A DNA stretch of 64,000 bases. Origin: Tatumella sp. JGM91. GTDB lineage: Bacteria; Pseudomonadota; Gammaproteobacteria; Enterobacterales; Enterobacteriaceae. Positions within the stretch are counted from its first letter, which is position 1, and every line of letters begins with the position of its first letter. Below are positions 54,916 through 62,648 of this stretch, piece after piece. The notes under the pieces were generated by a model, which did not search any database, was not told the origin of the DNA, and saw nothing but the letters and a program-made list of their open reading frames with translations. The stretch lies in the NCBI RefSeq assembly GCF_018257575.1, contig NZ_JAERJP010000015.1:44680-108679 (forward strand). Reading direction: 5' to 3'. The translations under genes were made by a program, and so were the position numbers.

Positions 54916-56240
54916 CTGACAGATTAATCGCTTTAATAATTCTTTGTGTTGTTTTAAGTATCCCGCTCGGTTTTGTGCTGGTATTTACCGGCCAGGTTGC
55001 GCTGAACTTTGTCTTTTACTGGCCACTTTTTATGGCCGGGATATGGATTGCCGGGGGGGTCTATTTCTGGTTCAACAAAGAGCGCTTCTGGCGTCAGGAC
55101 AGTGAGATCACACTGCCCGGTAATCCGTTAATTTCTATTTTAATTCCCTGCTATAACGAAGGCCCGAATGCCCGGGAAACGATACAGGCGGCATTAAACC
55201 AGAACTATACCAATATTGAGGTTATCGCTGTTAATGACGGGTCAAAGGATGATACCGGCGAAATACTGAACCAGCTGGCCAGTGAACATAACAATCTGCG
55301 GGTTATTCATCTGGCTAAAAATCAGGGGAAAGCCGTTGCGTTAAAAGCCGGGGCCGCTGCAGCGAACAGTGAACTATTAGTCTGTATTGATGGTGATGCC
55401 ATCCTCGACCGTAATACGGCTGCCTATCTGGCAGCCCCGTTGCTTAACTTTCCCGGGGTAGGGGCGGTCACCGGAAATCCGAGGATCCGGACCCGTTCCA
55501 CGCTGATTGGTCGTTTACAGGTAGGTGAGTTTTCCTCAATTATCGGTCTGATAAAACGCGCACAGCGGGTTTATGGTCATGTATTCACGGTCTCCGGTGT
55601 GATTGCTGCATTTCGTCGAACGGCATTAGCCGATGTGGGTTACTGGAGCGACGATATGATAACGGAAGATATTGATATCAGCTGGAAGTTACAGTTGAAA
55701 AACTGGAGTATCTTTTACGAGCCCAGAGCATTGTGCTGGATCCTGATGCCGGAAACTCTGAAAGGCTTATGGCAGCAACGCCTGCGCTGGGCTAAGGGAG
55801 GCGCTGAAGTTTTTCTGAAGAATTGCATCAGTATCTGGCGCTGGCAGCACCGCAGAATGTGGACCCTGTTACTGGAGTTTGCTCTGTCGACAATCTGGAC
55901 CTATATGTACCTCCTGAGTATCATTTTATTTGTACTCGGACGCTTTACAGAGATGCCAAAAAATCTGTATGTCGATTCGCTGATGCCGCCCGGTTTTACG
56001 GGCCTGTTATTAGCGGTGGTGTGTATTATCCAGTTTTCTGTCAGCCTGATGATCGAGAGACGCTACGAATCTGATATTTTTAAATCATTGTTCTGGGTTA
56101 TCTGGTACCCGATTGCTTATTGGCTGCTGAGTTTCTTAACTACCCTGGTGAGTTTCCCCAACGTTATGCTCAGCCGTAAGGGAAAAAGAGCCAGATGGGA
56201 AAGCCCGGATCGCGGTATTGCTCAGAAGCACCTGAAGTAA
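54912..56240 (+). CDS. pgaC: Poly-beta-1,6-GlcNAc synthase PgaC
   Basis: A 442-residue inner-membrane GT2 glycosyltransferase that polymerises UDP-GlcNAc. Two N-terminal helices precede the catalytic domain with [22 protein letters not shown] and the Q-Q-R-L-R-W processivity motif, then come three C-terminal helices. ATG 54912 overlaps the pgaB stop. An in-frame ATG at 54897 is less likely because the shorter form matches E. coli. Its activity with PgaD is stimulated by c-di-GMP in E. coli. Confidence 0.95.
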   Translation: MTDRLIALIILCVVLSIPLGFVLVFTGQVALNFVFYWPLFMAGIWIAGGVYFWFNKERFWRQDSEITLPGNPLISILIPCYNEGPNARETIQAALNQNYTNIEVIAVNDGSKDDTGEILNQLASEHNNLRVIHLAKNQGKAVALKAGAAAANSELLVCIDGDAILDRNTAAYLAAPLLNFPGVGAVTGNPRIRTRSTLIGRLQVGEFSSIIGLIKRAQRVYGHVFTVSGVIAAFRRTALADVGYWSDDMITEDIDISWKLQLKNWSIFYEPRALCWILMPETLKGLWQQRLRWAKGGAEVFLKNCISIWRWQHRRMWTLLLEFALSTIWTYMYLLSIILFVLGRFTEMPKNLYVDSLMPPGFTGLLLAVVCIIQFSVSLMIERRYESDIFKSLFWVIWYPIAYWLLSFLTTLVSFPNVMLSRKGKRARWESPDRGIAQKHLK

Positions 56241-56278
56241 TTACCTCAATACATATTGAATAAATTTGTTGGTTGAAA

Positions 56279-56689
56279 ATGAAAGATAACTTGATAGTAA
56301 CTCAGCAGGATCCTGTCAGTATGGCGTTTGATGTTTTTTTAACCATTATCGCCTGGGTCGGTTTCCTGTACCTGATAGGTTCCGGTATTTATGACAATAT
56401 CACCGATAAGAACTTAAGTTTTATCAAAGGCACATGGTCTGAAACCACCGTGACACTATGTTTATACTTTTCTCTGATGGTGATATTCGCAATATTGCTT
56501 TATGGCTGGGCGAAATATAATTACTTCAGATACCGGGGGAAAACCTCACCACGAAAATCTGACCTCACCAGTCATGAGTTATGGGGGACTTTTAATATGC
56601 AGGATGATATCGGTGCCGAACTCCAGCGGAAAAAAGTAACTGTTGTTCACCATGATTCAGAAGGGCAGATTTATTCCGTAACGGAATAA
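56279..56689 (+). CDS. pgaD: PgaD, regulatory subunit of poly-GlcNAc synthase
   Basis: 136 residues with two transmembrane helices (about 15-37 and 60-85) and a cytoplasmic C-terminal tail. The pattern W-G-K/W-A-K-Y-N-Y-x-R-Y-R/F-R-G after helix 2 is typical of PgaD. In E. coli PgaCD together bind c-di-GMP. The frame extends to a TTG at 56273, but the ATG two codons later is more likely. The ribosome site is weak. It is the last gene of pgaABCD. Confidence 0.87.
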   Translation: MKDNLIVTQQDPVSMAFDVFLTIIAWVGFLYLIGSGIYDNITDKNLSFIKGTWSETTVTLCLYFSLMVIFAILLYGWAKYNYFRYRGKTSPRKSDLTSHELWGTFNMQDDIGAELQRKKVTVVHHDSEGQIYSVTE

Positions 56690-56710
56690 TCAATCCCGCA
56701 GGGTGATGTG

Positions 56711-56753
56711 GCCAGCGCTTCCCTTATCCGCGTTAGCAGAGGGAAGCGCTGGC
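56711..56753 (+). terminator. Terminator after pgaD
   Basis: A perfect 14-bp stem (GCCAGCGCTTCCCT / AGGGAAGCGCTGGC) with a 15-nt loop starts 21 nt after pgaD. GTTTTTCTG follows a few bases later. It is a very stable hairpin. Confidence 0.8.
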
Positions 56754-57457
56754 AATGGTGTTTTTCTGTACCTGAAGCTCAGCCGTATCTTTGTCCCCCC
56801 GCGGCTGCCAGAAAAGATATCCGCCCTGAGTGAGCAGGGGGAAAAATCAGTGAAAGAAGTCAAAGCAAGGAATCCGCAGCAATTATCATTATGTTGCGGT
56901 CAGCACAAACTACTGGTTGTTGAAACAAACATCACCTCAACTTTAAACAGTGTATACGCTTCATTACGTTATGCTCTCTACCATTGCTGGCTGCGGTTGT
57001 TAAATAACGGAGGCGCTGTGAGGAAAAGAGTCTGGTATGGCTGGTTGTTTATAGCAGTATCCTTCGGCGGTTATGCTGAAGGAATTCGACATATAAACAC
57101 AAAACCTGCCTGCGGGGTGGTATCTCATTCCCGTCTGACTGATACATCAGAAAGGCCTGATGAGCATGTCAGCGAGAAAATTCCTGAACGGATTACAAAA
57201 CGCTAAGCTGTAAAACAGCTATCCATTATGCCCCGGGTCTGCGGGACTGTTTTATTAACAGAACGCACAGTGATGCAGAGATAGCGGGGCAGAGTTCCGC
57301 CGGACCCGTTTCCGCCCGGCCCTGGTTTACAGGGTGCATCATCCCTGAGACTTACCGCATAAGTTTCCGGTGAAAGGGCAGGTAATACTTGTAAAAACCT
57401 GAGTGTTTACGGTAGGATATGTCCCGTCGTACTCTGCTGATCCGGTGCAGAGTGAAG
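56754..57457. other. Intergenic region between pgaD and argW
   Basis: About 700 nt. Apart from the possible small gene at 57018-57206 I see nothing convincing. The last 60 nt before the tRNA must hold the argW promoter. Confidence 0.4.
57018..57206 (+). CDS. Possible small exported protein
   Basis: 62 codons from a GTG with GGAGG 5 nt upstream. The first 22 residues (R-K-R, then W-Y-G-W-L-F-I-A-V-S-F-G-G-Y-A-E) look like a signal peptide and the rest is polar. The same frame runs open from 56703, but that longer version would read through the pgaD terminator. No family is recognised. It could be a real small gene or chance. Confidence 0.3.
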   Translation: MRKRVWYGWLFIAVSFGGYAEGIRHINTKPACGVVSHSRLTDTSERPDEHVSEKIPERITKR

Positions 57458-57532
57458 GTCTCCTTAGTTAAATGGATATAACGAGCCCCTCCTAAGGGCT
57501 AGTTGCAGGTTCGATTCCTGCAGGGGACACCA
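57458..57532 (+). tRNA. argW: tRNA-Arg (anticodon CCU)
   Basis: A 75-nt tRNA with CCA encoded (57530-57532). The acceptor stem GTCTCCT pairs with AGGGGAC (one G-U). The anticodon stem AGCCC/GGGCT encloses loop CTCCTAA with anticodon CCT at 57491-57493. The T arm TGCAGGTTCGATTCCTGCA is canonical. It matches E. coli argW except at a few acceptor and loop bases. It reads AGG codons and is the insertion site of the adjacent prophage, whose integrase is of the argW-targeting IntS type. Confidence 0.97.
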
Positions 57533-57535
57533 TTG
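57490..57535. other. Prophage attachment site (attL) overlapping the 3' half of argW
   Basis: Integrases of the IntS/Sf6/HK620 type recombine within the 3' part of argW and regenerate an intact tRNA. The gene here is complete and is followed 162 nt later by int, so one phage-host junction must lie in the anticodon-to-CCA region. The exact core cannot be set without the other end (attR), which is outside the window. Confidence 0.7.
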
Positions 57536-57540
57536 AAGCT

Positions 57541-57694
57541 TCCATGACCCTCCATTGACCTCCACGAATTCCCGATAAACACTGACTCCACCTGAATTTA
57601 ATTTCCATACACGTCCATACAAGTCCATTGACAGCCGCATACCATCTTGGGTAAAAATTGGGTAAAGTTAATTTACTAGGAATTATTTTACCCA
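57541..57694. repeat. Candidate integrase arm-binding repeats
   Basis: The 154-nt gap between argW and int carries repeated TCCAT-centred motifs: TCCATTGACC (57551), TCCATAC (57604), GTCCATAC (57613) and GTCCATTGAC (57623). Between 57658 and 57694 GGGTAAA occurs twice and is matched by TTTACCC inverted just before int. Short direct repeats like these are typical arm-type sites of tyrosine integrases and could also autoregulate int. Assignment is inferred. Confidence 0.5.
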
Positions 57695-58852
57695 ATGCTG
57701 ACTGTGAAGCAGATCGAATCGGCCAAGCCGAAAGATAAACCATACCGCCTCCTGGATTCGGACGGCCTATACCTGTACGTGCCGGTCTCTGGCAAAAAGG
57801 TCTGGCAACTGCGCTATCAGATGTTGGGTAAAGAAAAGATCATGACCCTGGGTAAATATCCGTTCTTAACCTTGCAGGATGCCCGGGTAAAATCTTTTGA
57901 AGCAAAGCGAGCGCTTGCAGCTGGTGATGACCCAATGGCATCTGGTCGGCGGGAAAAGTCAGACAACTCTTTCGACTCTATTTTTGAAGAGTGGTACGGC
58001 AATAAAAAACAGGTATGGTCTGAAGGATATGCATCCGAGTTACTCGGCATGTTCAAAGATGACATATTGCCGATGATCGGAAACATGGATATCAATACGA
58101 TTGAGCCGATGGATATTCTTTCTGTTATCCGCCGGTTTGAAAGTAGGGGCGCTCACGAACGTGCCAACAAGGCCAGACGAAGATGTGGAGAGGTTTTCAA
58201 ATATGCGATAGTTACCGGCAGAGCTAAGTATAATCCATCCCCTGATTTGGCTGATGCCATGCGTGGGTATCGAAAGAAGAACTATCCCTATCTGACTGCT
58301 GACCAGATTCCTGGGTTTAACCGGGCGCTATCATCCCATACCGGCAGCCAGGTAACCATCAGTGCAACCAGGCTTCTTCAGTACACTGCCATGCGAACGC
58401 TCGAAATGAGGTCAATGCGCTGGAGTAACGTTGACTTTGATAATCGCATGATAACCATAGATGCAGAATTTATGAAGGGGAGAAAGGTTCATTTTGTCCC
58501 GATGAGTAATCAGGTATTTAGTTTACTGAAAACACTTCAGCCAATAACTGAAAGTACAGGGCTGGTATTTCCGGGCAGGAATGACCGCGCCAAACCCATT
58601 AGTGAAGGAGCTGTATTGCAGGTGATTAAGCGAATTGGATATGAGGGAATTGCTTCAGGCCACGGCTTCCGCCATCAGTTCAGTACAATACTGCATGATA
58701 ACGGCTGGCCGACAGAAGTTATTGAAAAGCAGCTTGCTCACTCTGACGGTAATGCCATCCGTGGCATTTATAACCATGCTCAGTACAGTGAGAAAAGAAG
58801 GGAGATGATGCAGTGGTGGGCTGACTGGATAGATGACTGCTGTGGGGGTTAA
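57695..58852 (+). CDS. intS: Prophage tyrosine integrase (IntS/KplE1 type)
   Basis: A 385-residue site-specific recombinase closely collinear with E. coli IntS of KplE1, which inserts at argW. The N-terminal arm-binding domain is DUF4102-like (M-L-T-V-K-Q-I-E, L-L-D-S-D-G-L-Y-L-Y-V-P). The catalytic domain carries Arg in M-R-T-L-E-M-R-S-M-R-W, the beta-hairpin Lys of M-K-G-R-K, H-G-F-R-H, His in Q-L-A-H-S-D and the nucleophile Tyr in Y-N-H-A-Q-Y. Its stop overlaps the convergent xis stop by 2 nt. Confidence 0.96.
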   Translation: MLTVKQIESAKPKDKPYRLLDSDGLYLYVPVSGKKVWQLRYQMLGKEKIMTLGKYPFLTLQDARVKSFEAKRALAAGDDPMASGRREKSDNSFDSIFEEWYGNKKQVWSEGYASELLGMFKDDILPMIGNMDINTIEPMDILSVIRRFESRGAHERANKARRRCGEVFKYAIVTGRAKYNPSPDLADAMRGYRKKNYPYLTADQIPGFNRALSSHTGSQVTISATRLLQYTAMRTLEMRSMRWSNVDFDNRMITIDAEFMKGRKVHFVPMSNQVFSLLKTLQPITESTGLVFPGRNDRAKPISEGAVLQVIKRIGYEGIASGHGFRHQFSTILHDNGWPTEVIEKQLAHSDGNAIRGIYNHAQYSEKRREMMQWWADWIDDCCGG

Positions 58853-59046
58853 TGCTGAGTTATTTCTTCCTGGAGAAATTTTTGAAACTTCTGAACATCT
58901 TCGACACGCCACAGGCTTTTGTGTCCTCGCTTTAGTGGCGGTGCCAGATTTCCTTTTGCTATCTGGCTATAAAGGTATGATTTTTTATACCCGGTGTTGG
59001 CTTCGATGAACTTCATCGTAACCAGCGCTCCTGGCTCTACGTACAT
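58849..59046 (-). CDS. Prophage excisionase-like DNA-binding protein
   Basis: A 65-residue protein with a MerR/Xis-type winged helix: F-I-E-A-N-T-G-Y-K-K-S-Y-L-Y-S-Q-I-A-K-G is the helix-turn-helix, and R-G-H-K-S-L-W-R-V-E-D-V the wing. The ATG at 59046 has TAAAGGAG 7 nt upstream, better than the earlier start at 59076. Its position facing int is that of xis in Sf6/HK620-like phages. Confidence 0.8.
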   Translation of the reverse strand: MYVEPGALVTMKFIEANTGYKKSYLYSQIAKGNLAPPLKRGHKSLWRVEDVQKFQKFLQEEITQH

Positions 59047-59132
59047 AGCATTCTCCTTTACCCAACCCGCAGGCACGACGATTCCGCCGGTGACCGGTGC
59101 GGGAATAGGGTGGTTTGGTTTAGTGGGTGAGG

Positions 59133-59390
59133 TTATTTGTTATTCAGTAAACTGATGATGTATTTCGGCGTGTCTCTTACAAGTATCGTATCACCGTCGT
59201 TCATTGTAATAGTCGTAAGCTTTCCTTCTCTGGAAATAAATTTTATGTCGTCCTTTACCCAAATTTCACCTGCAGAAAACCCCATATCAGACATGCGAGT
59301 GAGCTTAATGAATTTCTTGGTATCAGTATTGATCCTCTCGTTAGCTTCCCTTTGCTTAGATAGTCTTCTTAAAAATGCCGGCTCTTGCAT
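59133..59390 (-). CDS. Small prophage protein, beta-rich
   Basis: 85 residues from ATG 59390, chosen because TGAGG lies 6 nt upstream and the preceding gene stops 8 nt earlier. The helical basic N-terminus (F-L-R-R-L-S-K-Q-R-E) is followed by a beta-rich part (F-I-K-L-T-R, E-I-W-V-K-D-D-I-K-F-I, T-I-T-M-N-D-G-D-T-I-L-V) that resembles the FlbD-type small fold in pattern only. Function unknown. Confidence 0.6.
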   Translation of the reverse strand: MQEPAFLRRLSKQREANERINTDTKKFIKLTRMSDMGFSAGEIWVKDDIKFISREGKLTTITMNDGDTILVRDTPKYIISLLNNK

Positions 59391-59397
59391 ACTGACC

Positions 59398-59613
59398 TCA
59401 GTGGCGTTTAAATCTGGCGGCGCGTTCGTGCTTTTCTGCATCTTCACGACATTCAGGGCAGCAGTAATTGGATTTCGGTAACGATGCTGTTCCGCAGTCA
59501 CCGTTCAGACAAATTGCTGAGAATGGCTTCGGCTGGGTACGGTTAGCCATTGCTACCTCTAAATGCTGTCTTTCAAGCTCTGACGCCTGATCTCCTTGGT
59601 CGACATAATTCAT
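59398..59613 (-). CDS. TraR/DksA-like C4 zinc-finger prophage protein
   Basis: 71 residues. The C-terminal half has four cysteines arranged C-x5-C and C-C-P-E-C (about 35-56), followed by a basic E-K-H-E-R-A-A-R-F-K tail, as in phage TraR/DksA-type proteins that enter the RNA polymerase secondary channel. The N-terminal 25 residues are acidic/helical. The ATG overlaps the stop of the upstream small gene (ATGA), and AAAGGAA precedes it. Confidence 0.7.
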   Translation of the reverse strand: MNYVDQGDQASELERQHLEVAMANRTQPKPFSAICLNGDCGTASLPKSNYCCPECREDAEKHERAARFKRH

Positions 59614-59780
59614 AATTTATTCCTTTCGACTTCGCCACACAATAACTCAGCCGCCGGCCGCCGCTCATGCAGTCGGTTGATGATGGCCTGGCATTGCATT
59701 TCGGTGGGGTAGATTGTTTCAGTGAGGGGAGTTGCCTGGTTACCGGAGAGAATGAGGATGACGTATCCGGCGAGTATCAT
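59610..59780 (-). CDS. Very small prophage protein with hydrophobic N-terminus
   Basis: 56 codons read as M-I-L-A-G-Y-V-I-L-I-L-S-G-N, then P-T-E-M-Q-C-Q-A-I-I-N-R-L and L-L-C-G-E-V-E-R. It starts in the stop of the upstream gene (ATGA at 59777-59780) and ends in the start of the downstream one, so it is held tightly in the operon. The N-terminus looks like a short signal or anchor, and two Cys could pair. I recall similar small proteins in lambdoid phages but cannot name one. Confidence 0.65.
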   Translation of the reverse strand: MILAGYVILILSGNQATPLTETIYPTEMQCQAIINRLHERRPAAELLCGEVERNKL

Positions 59781-60007
59781 CTTTCGAGTGCCTCAATTTT
59801 TCTCATGAGGTCGTCATACTGTTTTGTGCTGACTGCCCCTTCAGAAATGGCATGTCTTATGTCCTCAACATCTTCATCGCTCAGGAAATCATCACGGTAG
59901 TCCTGCCAGCTAACAACGCATAGCTTCCCGCCCAAAATATCCATGCCAAAATTAACTCTCGGTTCCTTGCTGTCTTCGTACTCAACAACGAAAGTAACCT
60001 TTCCCAT
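59777..60007 (-). CDS. Small acidic prophage protein
   Basis: 76 residues from ATG 60007 (GGAGG 6 nt upstream). M-G-K-V-T-F-V-V-E-Y-E-D-S and the W-Q-D-Y-R-D-D-F-L-S-D-E-D-V-E-D segment make it strongly acidic, with a C-terminal helix ending K-I-E-A-L-E-R. Function unknown. Its start overlaps the stop of the preceding 33-codon gene by one base (TGATG). Confidence 0.65.
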   Translation of the reverse strand: MGKVTFVVEYEDSKEPRVNFGMDILGGKLCVVSWQDYRDDFLSDEDVEDIRHAISEGAVSTKQYDDLMRKIEALER

Positions 60008-60108
60008 CACTTCCTCCTGTACGCATCCCAAAGAGCAATGCGGAACGCTATTCGTTTAATGAAAGCAGGGTAGTTGCCTGCCAGTATGCGAGAGGTTATC
60101 TGGGTCAT
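60007..60108 (-). CDS. 33-codon basic prophage protein
   Basis: A very small gene: M-T-Q-I-T-S-R-I-L-A-G-N-Y, then F-I-K-R-I-A-F-R-I-A-L-W-D-A-Y-R-R-K, ending in TGATG shared with the next start. GGAGAG lies 4 nt before ATG. Eight basic residues in 33 and an amphipathic helix suggest a nucleic-acid- or membrane-binding peptide. Function unknown. Confidence 0.55.
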   Translation of the reverse strand: MTQITSRILAGNYPAFIKRIAFRIALWDAYRRK

Positions 60109-60120
60109 TTTCTCTCCTGA

Positions 60121-60705
60121 CTATTCAGTCACTGATTTTTGCTCTGCCATAACCAATTGCCCATTGATTAGCGCATCAACGATGGCGGTAAACTCCCAAC
60201 ACCATACGCGGCTATCAACGAAGACTCGCAGGCCATCAGGGTAATCGTGGGCTTTGCGTTTAATGAATGCCTCGGCCGCATCACGGGTCAGGTGGGAGTT
60301 TACGTATTCCCATTCCTCCTGATAGCCATAGAGGTTTAGATAATCCCGGTCACCCAAAAACTCCCACTGATCTTCTTCGTCTAAATCTAGGAAGAAACTG
60401 TCGTTTGACTCTAGGCATTCTTCATTCAGGGATTTCTTTTCGTCTAAATCCAGTGAGTTCCAGTATTCCTTTGGTGAAAACCATTCACGTTCGTGGTCTT
60501 CATCAGTAAGCATCCTTTCCGGCTCAAAGGAAAGGTCAATGCCTGTCACACGGCGTAACCTTTCAACGTTAAAAATGGCATCACGGGTACAGTGACGCTC
60601 TACGCCTTTACCGGCGACGTCATGCCGGAGCCGGTTCACAAAGTCATCAAAGGTTTCTTGGGTCAGGGGTGCGCGTGTTGCTAAAGATAATTTTTCTTCT
60701 GTCAT
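60121..60705 (-). CDS. Hypothetical acidic prophage protein
   Basis: 194 residues, very acidic in the middle (E-S-N-D-S-F-F-L-D-L-D-E-E-D-Q-W). No domain is recognised. The N-terminal part (T-F-D-D-F-V-N-R-L-R-H-D-V, H-C-T-R-D-A-I-F) resembles the start of several lambdoid early-region hypothetical proteins. ATG overlaps the stop of the upstream gene (ATGA). The acidity would suit a DNA mimic, which is speculation. Confidence 0.7.
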   Translation of the reverse strand: MTEEKLSLATRAPLTQETFDDFVNRLRHDVAGKGVERHCTRDAIFNVERLRRVTGIDLSFEPERMLTDEDHEREWFSPKEYWNSLDLDEKKSLNEECLESNDSFFLDLDEEDQWEFLGDRDYLNLYGYQEEWEYVNSHLTRDAAEAFIKRKAHDYPDGLRVFVDSRVWCWEFTAIVDALINGQLVMAEQKSVTE

Positions 60706-60911
60706 ACCGCCTCCTGCTTATTAACAACGGCAATGAAACGGGAGGGTGACCAGTCACAATATGTATCGGTTTCTGTATGCCCAAACATGGCCTTACAGCG
60801 GCGGATATGGACGCAATTGCCGCACGATAACCCTTGTGGTAATCGCATCTTGTCTGGGTCAGACGGATCGTAATTAAGTTTCTTTAAGCTGACGGCCGCT
60901 AATGTTTCCAC
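60702..60911 (-). CDS. Small cysteine-containing prophage protein
   Basis: 69 residues starting with GTG after GGAGGGG. Four cysteines (C-G-N-C, then R-R-C and Y-C-D-W) could form a zinc or iron-sulphur site. L-P-Q-G-L-S-C-G-N-C-V-H-I-R-R-C and W-S-P-S-R-F are the conserved-looking parts. Function unknown. A hairpin (60932-60951) lies just upstream of its ribosome site on the message. Confidence 0.65.
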   Translation of the reverse strand: METLAAVSLKKLNYDPSDPDKMRLPQGLSCGNCVHIRRCKAMFGHTETDTYCDWSPSRFIAVVNKQEAV

Positions 60912-60931
60912 TGTTTCCCCTCCAATAAGTA

Positions 60932-60951
60932 ACCCTCCGGATAGGGAGGGT
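60932..60951 (-). other. Hairpin before a small prophage gene
   Basis: ACCCTCC / GGAGGGT forms a 7-bp stem with a 6-nt loop about 10 nt before the ribosome site GGAGGGG of the gene at 60911. The hairpin itself contains an anti-Shine-Dalgarno-like CCCTCC run that could pair with that ribosome site, so translational control is possible. Confidence 0.35.
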
Positions 60952-60958
60952 GAATGAA

Positions 60959-61333
60959 TTAATCGCCGAAACCACCTCGCCCTGACGTGTTGGCTGTCGG
61001 GAATGTTACTTCCTGCGGCTTATGCTCCTGCCAGTAACGTCGCCATCCTTCGGCTCTGTCCTTTTCCCTTTGTTCGACTATCCATGCAGGCAATGGCGGG
61101 TTGACTGATGTCAGCTTATTGTTGTGCCTGACCATCATCTGATTCAGCCGCGGGTGTGACTCTCCATTTTTAGCGGCGGTGAGTGCTTCCATGCACCCCA
61201 TAACAATCCGTTGCCTGACCAGCCATTCCTTGCGCTCACGAACTGTCATCCGGCTTAGATTCCCGAGGGTGATATTTCTGTGCTTTTCGGTCAGGCGTGA
61301 CAATACCGCCGATTCTTCCGGTGACAGTTCCAT
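60959..61333 (-). CDS. Hypothetical prophage early protein
   Basis: 124 residues, basic and helical (H-R-N-I-T-L-G-N-L-S-R-M-T-V-R-E-R-K-E-W-L), with a W-R-R-Y-W-Q-E-H-K-P segment and a Gly-rich end. No domain is recognised. It sits between the SSB-like gene and the small cysteine-containing gene in the recombination operon. The ribosome site is weak. Confidence 0.65.
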   Translation of the reverse strand: MELSPEESAVLSRLTEKHRNITLGNLSRMTVRERKEWLVRQRIVMGCMEALTAAKNGESHPRLNQMMVRHNNKLTSVNPPLPAWIVEQREKDRAEGWRRYWQEHKPQEVTFPTANTSGRGGFGD

Positions 61334-61370
61334 GATGTGGCCTTATTTGGTTAGAGTGGGGAGGGTACTT

Positions 61371-61964
61371 TTATGCGAAAGGGTCGAAACCATCGTCATA
61401 TCCGGAGTTGTTATAGCTGGAACTGCCGCTATTTCCGGTCGATTTTTTACGCTCGTCTTTGTCTTTCAGGCCAGATACCATCTTATCGACGGCCTCTGCG
61501 TTTTTACCTTCTGACTGTTCAAGCAGTGTTTGGTGAGTCTGTGCAATGAACGGCATACGAATATCCAGGCCGTAAGTGTCTGAGCCATCATTTTTGCTAC
61601 GGAGGACTTTTTGCAGAACCAGTCCGACACGCTTGCCGGCAAATTCCGGTGCCACATACTGACCGGCAGCCTTCATGTGTTCGGTTAGCTGATTAACTCC
61701 GGCACACCCCATAATGGCGTGAATCATGTTGACGCCAAACGTGTTAGCAGAGCCGTCCTTTTTGGAGACATACACGCTGAGATATTGCACCTTACGGCCG
61801 TCATCGGCTTCACCTGAGAACTCGATAGCCTTTGCGCCGCCTTGTGATGTAGTCAGTGCTGCTTCAGTAATGGTGATCACGTATGCGCCGCTCTCATTGA
61901 TAAAACCGCCCTGACCGGCGGTTAAGGCTGCTTCCTTGTTGTAGCTGAAAATTACATTGCTCAT
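61371..61964 (-). CDS. Phage single-stranded DNA-binding-like protein
   Basis: 197 residues. The first 140 are beta-rich with an OB-fold-like pattern. The next 50 are a flexible Lys/Ser/Asn/Gly linker, and the protein ends D-D-G-F-D-P-F-A, an acidic tail with Phe near the end like the protein-interaction tip of bacterial SSB. It overlaps the Sak4-like ATPase gene by 4 nt, the usual pairing of a phage recombinase with its SSB. The N-terminal region has no close match I can recall. Confidence 0.7.
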   Translation of the reverse strand: MSNVIFSYNKEAALTAGQGGFINESGAYVITITEAALTTSQGGAKAIEFSGEADDGRKVQYLSVYVSKKDGSANTFGVNMIHAIMGCAGVNQLTEHMKAAGQYVAPEFAGKRVGLVLQKVLRSKNDGSDTYGLDIRMPFIAQTHQTLLEQSEGKNAEAVDKMVSGLKDKDERKKSTGNSGSSSYNNSGYDDGFDPFA

Positions 61965-62641
61965 GCTGCTGATTCCTTAATGTGGTGGACGTTGTTGATC
62001 CCCCAGTATTCGCAGATGGTCTTATCTACAAATGCCAGGTCGTTATCAATTTCGTTAGTGTCGAACATACCCATCGGGGACTTAACTGTGTCAGCCCCGT
62101 TGTTTTTTGTGGTGAAGAAGAACTGGTCATCGCGGGTAAGGGTGCGAAGAACGACAGTGAACATCCCTTCCACTGTGATTTTTTCATCAAGCATTCTGCC
62201 GATGGTTTTCATTTTGACGCGGCCCATTTGCGTTTCTTCAGTGTGGGCCATGAAGTACACGCGAAGGTCATCAGGAGCATCCTGTGCTGCCTTGATGATG
62301 TCCCAAGCGTGACGGCCTATCTCAGTGAATTTGTCGAATGACTTTTCATCTGAGCGCCGCATAAACTCATTGCTCATGACGTACTGAAAGTCATCGATAA
62401 TGACAATATTCTTGTTGATAGCTTTGGCATGCTTAATTATTCCGGCTATCTTCTCGGATTTGTCGGTTGAGATAACGGTTCCGATTTTTTTCTCGCTATC
62501 GAATTTAATCCATTGCCTTGATCTGAAGGGGAGCGGCTTTCCTACCGGACGGATAAGTATCGTTTCCTCCGGATTGATATTTCGCATGCTGGTCGATTTA
62601 CCGGTGCCAGACTCACCGAGAATTAATGTTGCAGTGCCCAT
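61961..62641 (-). CDS. Sak4-like phage recombination ATPase
   Basis: A 226-residue RecA-fold ATPase with Walker A G-E-S-G-T-G-K-S-T (9-17) and Walker B I-V-I-I-D-D-F-Q. The T-E-E-T-Q sensor segment follows V-Y-F-M-A-H. Sak4 proteins promote single-strand annealing in phages such as HK620, working with a phage SSB. GAGG lies just upstream of the ATG, in the end of the nuclease gene. The pairing with an SSB-like gene supports the assignment. Confidence 0.8.
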   Translation of the reverse strand: MGTATLILGESGTGKSTSMRNINPEETILIRPVGKPLPFRSRQWIKFDSEKKIGTVISTDKSEKIAGIIKHAKAINKNIVIIDDFQYVMSNEFMRRSDEKSFDKFTEIGRHAWDIIKAAQDAPDDLRVYFMAHTEETQMGRVKMKTIGRMLDEKITVEGMFTVVLRTLTRDDQFFFTTKNNGADTVKSPMGMFDTNEIDNDLAFVDKTICEYWGINNVHHIKESAA

Positions 62642-62648
62642 ATAAACC

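Noticed and set aside
56703..57017. Long version of the small exported-protein frame
   Set aside because: It would read through the stable pgaD terminator and has a Cys/Leu-rich non-protein composition. Only the segment from 57018 is plausible.
57492..57743. 83-codon minus-strand frame across argW and the int start
   Set aside because: Overlaps a tRNA and the integrase N-terminus. It is a typical spurious frame at this attachment site.
59137..59481. 114-codon hydrophobic plus-strand frame in the prophage
   Set aside because: Antisense to two coupled minus-strand genes with good ribosome sites. Hydrophobicity is a mirror effect.
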